DNA from: JAADFF01 sp013153035
GTDB lineage: Bacteria > Coprothermobacterota > Coprothermobacteria > Coprothermobacterales > JAADFF01
Assembly (NCBI GenBank): GCA_026184435.1
Contig: CP046447.1
Direction: 5' to 3' (one strand)
DNA: 64,000 bases
Part shown: piece after piece, positions 18,089 to 26,211 of the stretch
How the letters are laid out: each line of letters starts with the position of its first letter
Numbering within the stretch: position 1 is the first letter of the stretch
The notes under the pieces: generated by a model
Database searches by the model: none
Told to the model about the DNA's origin: nothing
The model's input: only the letters and a program-made list of their open reading frames with translations
Program-made: the position numbers and the translations under genes

Positions 18089-19364
18089 AGGCTTTACCCT
18101 CCAACCAAATGGTATCTCCTTCTTTAGCACCTCGTTTGCGAAGTTCCTGCTCTATTCTCAGTTTCTTGAGCCAGTGCATAACATAGTTGAAGCTAGCTGT
18201 GTTGTTGAGGTCATATGACATGAGATATCTAATAATAGGCCCTGTAACCTTCCATTCACCTTCACCAATTTTCTCAATCTCATAAGTGTAAAAGGGAACA
18301 GGTGGTAGCTTGATAAGCTCGTATTCCTCAGGCTTCTTACCATAATGTTTAAATACATGTCCCTCAACCTTAGAACGAATCAGTCTTCTCAAGTCATCAA
18401 GACCTTCGCCTGTGACAGCTGATACAAAAACAACATCTTCATCTTTAAAACCATGCTTTCTCGCTATATCCAGAAGCCTTTCTTTGGCATTTTCGTCGTA
18501 TGCTAATACATCCATCTTATTAAACGCAAGTATAGACGGTCTTTTTACAAGTTCGGGGTTATATTCTTCAAGTTCTTTTTTGACAATCTCCAATGCCTCC
18601 TCTGGAGGTGTATCGAAGCCAGAGGCATCTATAACATATGTTAACAGTCCTGTACGCTCAATGTGCTTAAGAAATTCAAGTCCCAAACCTTTACCCTCAT
18701 GGGCATCCTCAATAATACCGGGCATATCGGCAATCACCACAGACCTGCCATCTCCAAGGTCCATAATACCAAGCACCGGGGCAAGGGTTGTAAAAGGATA
18801 GTCGGCTATCTTAGGATGAGCCGCAGTTAGGCGCGATATTAGCGTAGATTTACCGGCATTGGGAAGACCCACGAGGCCAACATCGGCGACGAGCTTCAAT
18901 TCCAAAATAAGATCTCTCTCTTCACCGGGATAACCTTTCTCTGCAAACTTAGGAGCTCTCCGCGTAGGGGTGGCAAAGTGAACATTACCCCTACCTCCTT
19001 TGCCACCACGGGCAACAAGGAGTCTCAGCCCCGGTCGGTTAAGGTCAGCTAGAACCTCTCCCGTGTCTGCATCTTTTACAATAGTACCCACAGGCACTTT
19101 AATGATAATGTCCTTACCTTTCTTTCCATAAAGCTTTTTACTTCTACCAGGTTGGCCGTCCTCGGCCTCAAATTCATCTTCATAGTGAAAATCAAGGAGA
19201 GTTAGCAAAGAAGGGTCGGTTTCTAGGTAAACCGACCCTCCATCTCCGCCGTCTCCACCATCAGGACCACCACGGGGAACAAACTTTTCCCTTCTGAAGG
19301 TAGCCGCCCCGTCGCCGCCCTTTCCACCTTTTACATGTATCTGTGCCTGATCTGCAAACCTCAT
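18075..19364 (-). CDS. obgE: GTPase Obg
   Basis: 429 aa. The glycine-rich Obg fold (about 1-155, KGGKGGDGAATFRREKF) is followed by the G domain with GLPNAGKSTLISRL, DMPGIIEDAHEGKGLG and NKMDVL, then the C-terminal OCT domain (about 350-429). It binds the 50S subunit and takes part in ribosome assembly and stress control. The gene follows rpmA by 6 nt in the rplU-prp-rpmA-obg operon. Confidence 0.97.
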   Translation of the reverse strand: MRFADQAQIHVKGGKGGDGAATFRREKFVPRGGPDGGDGGDGGSVYLETDPSLLTLLDFHYEDEFEAEDGQPGRSKKLYGKKGKDIIIKVPVGTIVKDADTGEVLADLNRPGLRLLVARGGKGGRGNVHFATPTRRAPKFAEKGYPGEERDLILELKLVADVGLVGLPNAGKSTLISRLTAAHPKIADYPFTTLAPVLGIMDLGDGRSVVIADMPGIIEDAHEGKGLGLEFLKHIERTGLLTYVIDASGFDTPPEEALEIVKKELEEYNPELVKRPSILAFNKMDVLAYDENAKERLLDIARKHGFKDEDVVFVSAVTGEGLDDLRRLIRSKVEGHVFKHYGKKPEEYELIKLPPVPFYTYEIEKIGEGEWKVTGPIIRYLMSYDLNNTASFNYVMHWLKKLRIEQELRKRGAKEGDTIWLEGKAFDLF

Positions 19365-19370
19365 ATCCTA

Positions 19371-19655
19371 TTAGTCAGCTAGAGGAATAACATCTACATA
19401 CTTGCGACCACGTCTACGGGTAAACTTTACAATGCCATCAACTGCTGCATGAAGTGTATAATCAGAACCAAGATACGTATTCTTGCCGGGATAGAAACGT
19501 GTGCCTCTCTGTCTAACGATAATATTGCCAGCTCTAACAATCTGTCCATCGTGTCTCTTCACACCAAGATACTTAGGATTGGAGTCACGACCGTTTTTGG
19601 TGGAAGAACCACCTTTATGGTGAGCGAACAATTGAAGATTCCACTTAATTACCAT
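19371..19655 (-). CDS. rpmA: 50S ribosomal protein L27 with cleavable N-terminal extension
   Basis: 94 aa. The conserved L27 core begins AHHKGGSSTKNGRDS. It is preceded by MVIKWNLQLF, the Firmicutes-type extension that the protease Prp removes between F and A so that the mature N-terminus can reach the peptidyl-transferase centre. The prp gene lies immediately upstream and overlaps by 7 nt. The ATG follows GGAGG, which is inside prp. Confidence 0.97.
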   Translation of the reverse strand: MVIKWNLQLFAHHKGGSSTKNGRDSNPKYLGVKRHDGQIVRAGNIIVRQRGTRFYPGKNTYLGSDYTLHAAVDGIVKFTRRRGRKYVDVIPLAD

Positions 19656-19984
19656 TTCACCCTTACCTCCTTCCTAAATCTCACATAGGGTCTGTACTGC
19701 AGAGATATACCCTCTGCAGCCTCAATAAGCCCCTTAATAATTGTCTTCTCTACAGCATCAAGCTGTAAATCTTTTACATAGAGCCTAAAAAAACCTTCTT
19801 CTAATTCTATTTCTACTCGCTTAGACCTATAAATATTCACGAGTGTATTAGCAACATACTGTGCCAGTGTTGAATACGCGGCACATACAATGTCCTTGCC
19901 CGTACCAGCCATACCAGCATGACCCTTAAATGTTATTTCTCTAATATGGCCATTTCTGTCTGTTAGGACAAGGACCTCTATCAA
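19649..19984 (-). CDS. prp: Ribosomal-processing cysteine protease Prp
   Basis: 111 aa. The family dyad is visible: histidine in ITFKGHAGMAG and cysteine in GKDIVCAAYS. Prp removes the N-terminal peptide of L27. It lies between rplU and rpmA, the standard Firmicutes order. The start is TTG 19984, 9 nt after GGGAGC. Its presence together with the extended L27 shows that the processing pathway is intact. Confidence 0.94.
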   Translation of the reverse strand: MIEVLVLTDRNGHIREITFKGHAGMAGTGKDIVCAAYSTLAQYVANTLVNIYRSKRVEIELEEGFFRLYVKDLQLDAVEKTIIKGLIEAAEGISLQYRPYVRFRKEVRVKW

Positions 19985-19986
19985 GA

Positions 19987-20301
19987 TTATTCAGCTCCCA
20001 AAGATGTAATCTTTATCAGAGTGTATCTAGGTTTGATATTCTTGCGCTTTCTGTAGTTGCTTTTTGCACGATACTTAAATACCCTAATCTTCTTACCTCT
20101 AAACTGCTTCAATACATCAAAATCAACTTTAACAGATGGCAGATAAGGATCACCCATATATACCTGACCATTGTCATCTTTGTAAAAGAGCACCTTAATG
20201 TCATTCTTCAAATCGTCCTTCTCCCACCAGCCAGGAACGACAACAGGCTTACCCTCTTTTATCTTAAACTGTTTGCCAGCCATTTCCACTATTGCGTACA
20301 T
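19987..20301 (-). CDS. rplU: 50S ribosomal protein L21
   Basis: 104 aa. It begins MYAIVEMAGKQFKIKEGKP, the conserved L21 start, and ends with the basic YRKRKNIKPRYTLIKI tail. ATG 20301 is used; an in-frame start 7 codons upstream lies over the AAGGAGG site. This is the first gene of the rplU-prp-rpmA-obg-nadD-rsfS transcript. Confidence 0.96.
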   Translation of the reverse strand: MYAIVEMAGKQFKIKEGKPVVVPGWWEKDDLKNDIKVLFYKDDNGQVYMGDPYLPSVKVDFDVLKQFRGKKIRVFKYRAKSNYRKRKNIKPRYTLIKITSLGAE

Positions 20302-20350
20302 ACTCGCCCTTCCTCCTTTCACCTATCTCACAGTGTATACATCGCCTGCT

Positions 20351-20378
20351 ATTTTACCAGAAAAGTATAACATATCAA
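20351..20378 (-). promoter_or_regulatory. Promoter of the rplU operon
   Basis: -35 TTGATA and -10 TAAAAT with a 16-bp spacer end about 50 bp before the L21 start. The leader between them is short (about 40 nt) and I do not recognise a standard L21 autoregulatory leader in it. Confidence 0.7.
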
Positions 20379-21127
20379 AGCCCAAAGACACCTATATACT
20401 CAGTAAAAGGTATACCAAATACCTTCTCAAACGCCGATTGTAAAAACATATCTGTCTTACCCGTGTATATTATTTTACCATCTTTTATACCTACTGCAAA
20501 GTGGCTCACAGCCTTCACAAATTCTATATCGTGGGAGGTAAAAATAACTTGATGTTTTTCACTAAGAAGACGAATAATATCCACAAGCATATATCGATGA
20601 TACGGGTCAAGAAATGATGTAGGCTCATCAAGAAGAATAACCTTGGGGCTTTGAAGCATAACCATCGCTGTTAAAACAAGCTGTCTCTCTCCTGAAGACA
20701 GAGTAGAAAACAATCTATCCTTAAGGTGGGTAATACCTAACGTATTCATTACATCGTAGGCCTGTCGAATGATATTTCGAGGGTACCCACCTATAGGTTT
20801 CATATATCTGTACATACCGGCCATAATAACATCTATTACTGGAACAGACGCAGCATATGCCCTATCGGGAAAAAGCACACCGACAAGAGAGGCTCTTTCT
20901 TTGGCCGACAGGCGATGAATATTTTTTCCATCAATAAGCACTTTTCCAGTATGAGGTCTATAAATGCCAACAATTGTCTTTAACAAGGTTGTTTTTCCAG
21001 AACCATTTGGCCCCACAATGGCAAGAGGATACATATCACCCTCAAGATTTAAGGAAATATCGTGAAGCACCTGCTTATCTTTTTTGTATCCAAATGATAC
21101 ATTTTTCAGGATAAGACTCACAACCAT
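20375..21127 (-). CDS. Cobalamin/iron-siderophore-type ABC transporter ATPase
   Basis: 250 aa ABC ATPase of the BtuD/FecE class. It has Walker A GPNGSGKTTLLKT, signature TLSSGERQLV, Walker B VILLDEPTSFLD and switch histidine TSHD. It is the last gene of a three-gene run (binding protein, permease, ATPase) under a cobalamin riboswitch, so a cobalamin or corrinoid substrate is inferred. The 5' end overlaps the permease gene by 10 nt. Confidence 0.92.
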   Translation of the reverse strand: MVVSLILKNVSFGYKKDKQVLHDISLNLEGDMYPLAIVGPNGSGKTTLLKTIVGIYRPHTGKVLIDGKNIHRLSAKERASLVGVLFPDRAYAASVPVIDVIMAGMYRYMKPIGGYPRNIIRQAYDVMNTLGITHLKDRLFSTLSSGERQLVLTAMVMLQSPKVILLDEPTSFLDPYHRYMLVDIIRLLSEKHQVIFTSHDIEFVKAVSHFAVGIKDGKIIYTGKTDMFLQSAFEKVFGIPFTEYIGVFGL

Positions 21128-22113
21128 TCACCACGCACAACAAGGTATAAGAAAAACACACCACCAACAACAGAGGTGAATACACCAATAGGGATCTCCA
21201 TAGGGTACATAACACCTCTGCTTAAGAAATCCCCCACTACAAGTAAAATGGCACCTATCTCCATGGACAAAAGCAGTTTAGATAAGTGTTTGTCTCCTAC
21301 CATTAAACGGGCAAGGTGTGGAGCCATGAGTCCAACAAAAGACACAATACCATAGAATGCAGCAACAAAGGCTGCAGCAAGGGATGCTAATACAAGATAT
21401 ATAAGTCTATAAACAAAGACATTAACACCTACACCATGTGCTACTTCATCACCTATAAGCATAATATCCAGAACCCTATGGGTCGATACAATAACTATGA
21501 AAACGAAGATAAGAACAATGCTTTGAAGCAATACCTTTTTTCCATCGGCCATGGCAAAGCTTCCCATAAGCCACGCCAAGATATTATGTAATGAATCATT
21601 CCACATAATAAGAACAAGTGTAATACCTGCAGATACCAATGATGAAATGACAACACCTGAAAGAACAATCTTTAACCGATTGCCCCTACCTAAGACATAC
21701 GAAAATGCAAATGACAAGATAGCAAACACAAATGCATAAAGCCATACGGGACCAGAAAGATGAAAACGATAGGCTATCACGGCTCCTAAAGATGCACCGG
21801 CGGAAACACCAAGAAGATAAGGGTCAACAAGGGGATTCATGAGTGTAGTTTGATAGAGTGTTCCACCTATGGCAAGAAGCATACCAGAAATGGCAGCAGC
21901 AAATACCCTTTGAAGGCGAAATATAGCTATTTTATCGGTGATATTAAAGGAAGCACCAGATAACCATTTAATAAATACATCAATGGCAGCATACGGAGAG
22001 ATATAAATAGCCTGCCCAGGCTTTATGCTACTATAAGAAACAGCCAGTAGCATGGTAAAAAGGAGGAGGACAAAGCCTCCTCCTATCAGTGCTATTTGCC
22101 TATAATTTTTCAT
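21118..22113 (-). CDS. Cobalamin/iron-siderophore-type ABC transporter permease
   Basis: 331 aa FecCD/BtuC-type permease with about ten membrane segments. Family marks include GQAIYISPYAAI near the N-terminus, LVDPYLLGVSAGASLGAV and ISFVGLMAPHLARLMVGDKH. It forms the membrane channel of a vitamin B12 importer. The ATG overlaps the stop of the binding-protein gene (ATGA). Confidence 0.93.
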   Translation of the reverse strand: MKNYRQIALIGGGFVLLLFTMLLAVSYSSIKPGQAIYISPYAAIDVFIKWLSGASFNITDKIAIFRLQRVFAAAISGMLLAIGGTLYQTTLMNPLVDPYLLGVSAGASLGAVIAYRFHLSGPVWLYAFVFAILSFAFSYVLGRGNRLKIVLSGVVISSLVSAGITLVLIMWNDSLHNILAWLMGSFAMADGKKVLLQSIVLIFVFIVIVSTHRVLDIMLIGDEVAHGVGVNVFVYRLIYLVLASLAAAFVAAFYGIVSFVGLMAPHLARLMVGDKHLSKLLLSMEIGAILLVVGDFLSRGVMYPMEIPIGVFTSVVGGVFFLYLVVRGEWL

Positions 22114-23315
22114 GGTAGCAGGAGGTAGATTTCTCTATAATCTCCATTCCATACAACATCTTTAATACCCATGCAGTTTAAAACATCTCTTAGACGGATA
22201 TATATACCCGTATTATCAGTCTTTACTTTGCATGTTTTACCCTTATAAACAACAAAATCAGAACCTATCTCTACTCCTAATATCTTTTCCGCACCATCTT
22301 TGGAAATATATGTGCGTCCTTCCTCGGCATTAAGATACACGGCGACAGCCCCGTTATCATCTCCCAGCTCATGCTTGTAATACGCCTTGGCATAGACTCT
22401 ATCGTTAAGACCTATAGCAACAACTTCCTTGTTAAATGTTGTCGGTTGAACAATATGGGCCAGCTGAACAAGACCATAAACAATGCGAGGTCCTGGTCTG
22501 AACACCCAATCATCATTGACATAATAGACATTTCCATTTTTTACGGCCTTTAGGTCTTTCCAAGGAAATTCATTAAGAAATGCAGGTCTTCCTGCATATG
22601 CCATGGAATTTTTCGGCATGATGATAATATCTGGATCGTTCTGCAAAAGATATTCCGGGTTTACCATAGGCCAAGGGCTCTGAAGATCGGAAGCAATATT
22701 ATTAACCTTGATATCCTCTAACATTTGACCAATAAATGTTGTCTTGTTTGTGGACATAATAGGGTTATACCATAACACAAAGAATACCTTTTTGTCCTGA
22801 TGATTACCGGTGAATGCCCTAACGGCCCTTTCTATAGCTTCCACCTTAAATGCAACACCCTGAGCATTTCTGTATAGACCTGTTACAATACCTACCTTAC
22901 GGATATCATTGGCTATATCTTTCAGAGAGTGAGGATCAAGCACCATCACAGGAAGCTGGGCAGCAAGCTTGTCAAACAGTTGTTTAGGGAAAGATTTAGC
23001 AGAGATAACAAGGTCAGGTCTAAGACTAATAATCTTCTCATAACTCGGTGTAGAAAAGCCACCTATGCTTGGTATTTTCTTCACCTCAGGCGGATAGTTA
23101 TCAAAGTCTGTACGACCGACAACACGATCACCCGCGCCAATGGCAAACAAAATCTCAGTGATAGATGGAGCTGTAGACACAATACGCTTAGGGGTTTTGT
23201 AGAGTCTCACCACTCTACCTACATCATCAACAACCACTGCAGAGTACACATTGGTGATAAATAGAGAAGAAACAAGAAGCAAAGATAACAAGAAAATAGC
23301 CAGCTTTCTCTTCAT
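22110..23315 (-). CDS. Cobalamin-binding protein fused to a copper-amine-oxidase-N-like domain
   Basis: 401 aa. A signal peptide (about 1-26) is followed by a BtuF/FhuD-type binding domain (about 28-290), with RIVSTAPSITEILFAIGAGDRVVG at its start. The last about 100 residues are different: repeats like EGRTYISKDGAEKILGVEI and IYIRLRDVLNCMGIKDVVW, the pattern of the Cu_amine_oxidN1 wall-associated domain. No lipobox is seen, so the extra domain may hold the protein at the cell surface. ATG 23315 follows GGAGGTG, which can be sequestered by the riboswitch platform. Substrate is inferred from the riboswitch. Confidence 0.88.
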   Translation of the reverse strand: MKRKLAIFLLSLLLVSSLFITNVYSAVVVDDVGRVVRLYKTPKRIVSTAPSITEILFAIGAGDRVVGRTDFDNYPPEVKKIPSIGGFSTPSYEKIISLRPDLVISAKSFPKQLFDKLAAQLPVMVLDPHSLKDIANDIRKVGIVTGLYRNAQGVAFKVEAIERAVRAFTGNHQDKKVFFVLWYNPIMSTNKTTFIGQMLEDIKVNNIASDLQSPWPMVNPEYLLQNDPDIIIMPKNSMAYAGRPAFLNEFPWKDLKAVKNGNVYYVNDDWVFRPGPRIVYGLVQLAHIVQPTTFNKEVVAIGLNDRVYAKAYYKHELGDDNGAVAVYLNAEEGRTYISKDGAEKILGVEIGSDFVVYKGKTCKVKTDNTGIYIRLRDVLNCMGIKDVVWNGDYREIYLLLP

Positions 23316-23322
23316 AGCTAGC

Positions 23323-23348
23323 ACCTCCTTTTAAAATTTGGTGGAGGT
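23323..23348 (-). promoter_or_regulatory. Riboswitch expression platform: Shine-Dalgarno sequestering hairpin
   Basis: The ribosome binding site GGAGGT (23323-23328) can pair perfectly with ACCTCC (23343-23348). This would block translation of the binding-protein gene. No U run follows, so control is probably translational. Confidence 0.6.
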
Positions 23349-23379
23349 CCCCGGTTTACCCCCACGCGAGGCTTCCGCG

Positions 23380-23538
23380 GCATGGCAAGGCAGGTCTCCT
23401 GACTCAGGGCATACCCTTGTCGCCTTCCCGGGTTTCCCCAGTGGCATATTGACAAGGGCTTTTAACCCCTCACAGTTGCGGGGCAGTGCCGGATTTTCAC
23501 CGGCTTCCCTATTAAGCCTCACGGCACCTTGCCATGGC
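23380..23538 (-). promoter_or_regulatory. Cobalamin riboswitch
   Basis: The aptamer has the consensus blocks of the B12 element: GGTGCCGTGAGGCTTAATAGG, GGGAAGCCGGTGAAAATCCGG, CACTGCCCCGCAACTGTGA and AGTCAGGAGACCTGCC. P1 is a 10-bp pairing of 23527-23536 with 23381-23390. It lies directly upstream of the transporter genes and would switch them off when adenosyl- or other cobalamins are plentiful. Confidence 0.96.
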
Positions 23539-23558
23539 TTGGTTATACAAAACATATA

Positions 23559-24545
23559 TTAACCTAAATTGTGCCTAACAACAAATTTATCTCCAACAGT
23601 ATCCTTAATATGTCTCATGAGACTCATAAGTGATTTGGTTCTAAATGGAGAAGACAGTGGGTCAAGCTTCATAAGAAATACATCTTCTCCCTCTTTGTCT
23701 TCTGGACGAATCCATATATAGAATGATTGGAAAAACCCCTTATCTATAGTGTAACTACGAAGCAATATTTCTCTATCTCTATAAAATACTTCTCTAACAC
23801 CATAGCCTTTATCGGCAGCAGGTCTATAATTGAAACCTTCTAAAGACTTCATATCACCAAGAAGCTCTTTCCACGGCTTTTTTATTAGAGCATGTGGCAT
23901 ATAGTCAGCCCCCTTTATAAACAATCTTTCATAATCATCTGCATAATCCTTATCCTTGACAACTCTTACCAAGAATATATCTCTACCCTCTGCAAGCCAT
24001 TTCTGTTCATACTTTGTCTGAACTCTACGGCTGGGATTTTTTTCTAGCTTTATAGAAAAAACACCAATTTTTTCAGCATTTTCCCGTGCTTCTTCAGCAT
24101 ACCAGTCAACATCTGTCATAAGTTCAAAATATCCCCCAACCTTTAGCACACGGGCAAGTACATGCCAAAAATCTTCCCTAACAACCCTTCGTTTGGCATG
24201 CTTTTTTTTAGGCCAAGGCACAGGAAAGTTCATATACACACCATCTACTGAGTTTGGTGCAAAAAATTCTGCAAGACCTAAAACACCATCAAAGAGGAGC
24301 ATTTTCACATTATTTCTTTGCTCTCTTTGAAGCCGATATGCAGATTTTAGAAGTGATGTCATTGACACCTCAAATCCTACAATAAGAGCATTGGGGAAAG
24401 CTTTAGATAGTGTCAGCAAATATTCTCCCCTACCAAATCCCAACTCAACAAATAATGATGTAGCATCAGGCTTCATCATATGCCAAGGAATAGGCATGGG
24501 CATGTACTGAGGCTTTAGATACAGATGGTGTGGTGGAAAGTTCAT
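23559..24545 (-). CDS. trmB: tRNA (guanine-N7-)-methyltransferase, long form
   Basis: 328 aa. The Rossmann methyltransferase core has FVELGFGRGEYLL, IVGFEVSM and the family motif VYMNFPVPWPKKKHAKRRVV. It makes m7G46 in tRNA. The first about 30 and the last about 120 residues are additional to the usual 210-240 aa enzyme; long TrmB forms of this kind are known from Thermotogae and Aquificae. ATG 24545 follows GGAGGGG by 5 nt. Confidence 0.9.
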   Translation of the reverse strand: MNFPPHHLYLKPQYMPMPIPWHMMKPDATSLFVELGFGRGEYLLTLSKAFPNALIVGFEVSMTSLLKSAYRLQREQRNNVKMLLFDGVLGLAEFFAPNSVDGVYMNFPVPWPKKKHAKRRVVREDFWHVLARVLKVGGYFELMTDVDWYAEEARENAEKIGVFSIKLEKNPSRRVQTKYEQKWLAEGRDIFLVRVVKDKDYADDYERLFIKGADYMPHALIKKPWKELLGDMKSLEGFNYRPAADKGYGVREVFYRDREILLRSYTIDKGFFQSFYIWIRPEDKEGEDVFLMKLDPLSSPFRTKSLMSLMRHIKDTVGDKFVVRHNLG

Positions 24546-24572
24546 AACATCCCCTCCTACAACTATCAAATG

Positions 24573-25277
24573 TTAGTAATAGTAGTAAATTCTATCAGAA
24601 TAAAATTTATACCTAATAGGCCTATGATTTCTCACAACCAGACCTATCCACAAGCCTGCTACAAATCCTCCAACATGTGCCCAGTATGCAACAGGACTCA
24701 TAACGTCTACAATACCACTAACAAGCTGAAGAAGTATCCAGTAGAAAAGATACCAATAAGCAGAAATATAAACAATAACAGGGAAAATACCAATAATCAA
24801 CAGAGTTTCAATAGGCGATGCTGGGAAAAATATCATATAAGCCCCAAGCACACCAGAAATAGCAGCGGAACCGCCAATAAGAGGCATTGTGCTTGTGGGA
24901 AACACCAATGCATGCATTAACATACCAACTGCCGATGCAAAAAGGTAAAATAAAAGATATATATGATGTCCCATAACATCTTCTACATTATCCCCAAATA
25001 CATATAAAAACCACATATTTCCAATAATGTGCATCCACCCACCATGAAGGAATGTTGAGATAAGTATCATTGATAATATTCCCCATATATCAAATACCTT
25101 CACCATATACCAAAATTTAGCAGGCACAAACGCGTGTGTTTGTATGAATGCCTGAAGGGCATCAGCAGGCATGGATAGTTCAAAGAAAAAAGCAAGAAAG
25201 GACACCAGTATTATGACATAAGTCATAACTGGTGCCCTGCGGGTGGGGTTAATATCCCTCAGCGGTAGCAGAAACAT
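24573..25277 (-). CDS. Rhomboid family intramembrane serine protease
   Basis: 234 aa with about six or seven membrane segments. The catalytic serine is in GGSAAISGVLGAY and the histidine in YWAHVGGFVAGL. The HGGWMHIIGNMWFLYVFGDNVE segment is the rhomboid TM2 signature with its conserved His/Asn. The tail ends in YYYY. The start overlaps the stop of the upstream protease gene, so the two membrane proteases are made together. Substrate unknown. Confidence 0.92.
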   Translation of the reverse strand: MFLLPLRDINPTRRAPVMTYVIILVSFLAFFFELSMPADALQAFIQTHAFVPAKFWYMVKVFDIWGILSMILISTFLHGGWMHIIGNMWFLYVFGDNVEDVMGHHIYLLFYLFASAVGMLMHALVFPTSTMPLIGGSAAISGVLGAYMIFFPASPIETLLIIGIFPVIVYISAYWYLFYWILLQLVSGIVDVMSPVAYWAHVGGFVAGLWIGLVVRNHRPIRYKFYSDRIYYYY

Positions 25278-26128
25278 TATTTATTCCTCCAATCTCCTGT
25301 AGAATGGGGAATGTAACTAACACTGGGTCGACGGCTAGAAGGCTGAGGATAAAACTTCATCAGCATGTATACCTCAGTAGGTACATCGGTGCTAATCTTG
25401 ATTCCATCTCCTCCATGCTGGGGTTTCAATATCTCGTTAAGAGTTTCCTTAAACAGTGGATAATCGTGAGTCCAAGTACCCTGAGAAAGGATGTCAGCTA
25501 TTCTCTCTGCATCATCCTCCGTATAATGCTCGAGGAGCATTTCTTTGACAAACTCTTTGACCTGCTTTAAGGCTTTTCTTGACATATCAGCCTTAATCAG
25601 CGTGGCATCGTCTACTTTATCTGCCCCTTTCTCCTCTACTGCTTTGACAATAGATGCAGCAGGTTCAGTTCCAAGCTGAGGATCTACTGGACCCAAGACG
25701 GCATTTTCATCCATAATAATTTCATCTGCAGCAAGGGCTATTAGGGTTCCACCAGACATAGCATAGTGTGGAACAATAACCCTGGTAGGGGCCTTATGTC
25801 TCTTTAGGGCCTTAGCAATCTGCTCTGCAGCAAGCACAAGGCCTCCCGGGGTATGAATAATAAGGTCTATAGGAACATCATCGGGTGTAGAACGAATGGC
25901 GGAAAGTACAGCCTCGGAATCGTCAATATTGATGAAACGGGAAATAGGTAAACCAAAGAAGGAAATAGTCTCTTGTCGATGAATAAGGGTAATAACCCTA
26001 CTCTTCCTTTTTTTCTCAAGTCTTGCCAACAGTATATTGCGCATATTCTGCAAATGCCACTGTTGCATAGCGGGCTCCATGAGCATAAAGATAAATAGAA
26101 GCCACCACAACATACTCATAAAATCCAT
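25277..26128 (-). CDS. Membrane-anchored SDH/ClpP-like serine protease
   Basis: 283 aa. One N-terminal membrane segment (about 4-22) precedes a crotonase/ClpP-type fold of the SDH proteinase family (Pfam SDH_sah). It has the oxyanion stretch IDLIIHTPGGLVLAAEQIA and nucleophile region VPHYAMSGGTLIALAADEI. Such proteins are related to SppA/NfeD-type proteases. ATG 26128 lies 6 nt after GGAGGTG; a site 15 nt upstream overlaps it. It is followed without a gap by a rhomboid protease, suggesting shared membrane proteolysis. Confidence 0.88.
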   Translation of the reverse strand: MDFMSMLWWLLFIFMLMEPAMQQWHLQNMRNILLARLEKKRKSRVITLIHRQETISFFGLPISRFINIDDSEAVLSAIRSTPDDVPIDLIIHTPGGLVLAAEQIAKALKRHKAPTRVIVPHYAMSGGTLIALAADEIIMDENAVLGPVDPQLGTEPAASIVKAVEEKGADKVDDATLIKADMSRKALKQVKEFVKEMLLEHYTEDDAERIADILSQGTWTHDYPLFKETLNEILKPQHGGDGIKISTDVPTEVYMLMKFYPQPSSRRPSVSYIPHSTGDWRNK

Positions 26129-26183
26129 TTTCATCACCTCCACAAGTATTCTATCTGTCTACTACCAGATTAATATCGTGATT

Positions 26184-26189
26184 TATAAT
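26184..26189 (+). promoter_or_regulatory. Probable -10 element of the molybdopterin operon
   Basis: A perfect TATAAT lies 22 bp before the first moeA start in a 83-bp divergent gap. The -35 region (about 26161-26167) is poor, so an activator may be needed. Confidence 0.4.
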
Positions 26190-26211
26190 TTAAGCGAGAG
26201 GAGGTGCTTGT

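Noticed and set aside
23331..23562. 74-codon open frames on both strands
   Set aside because: They coincide with the cobalamin riboswitch.
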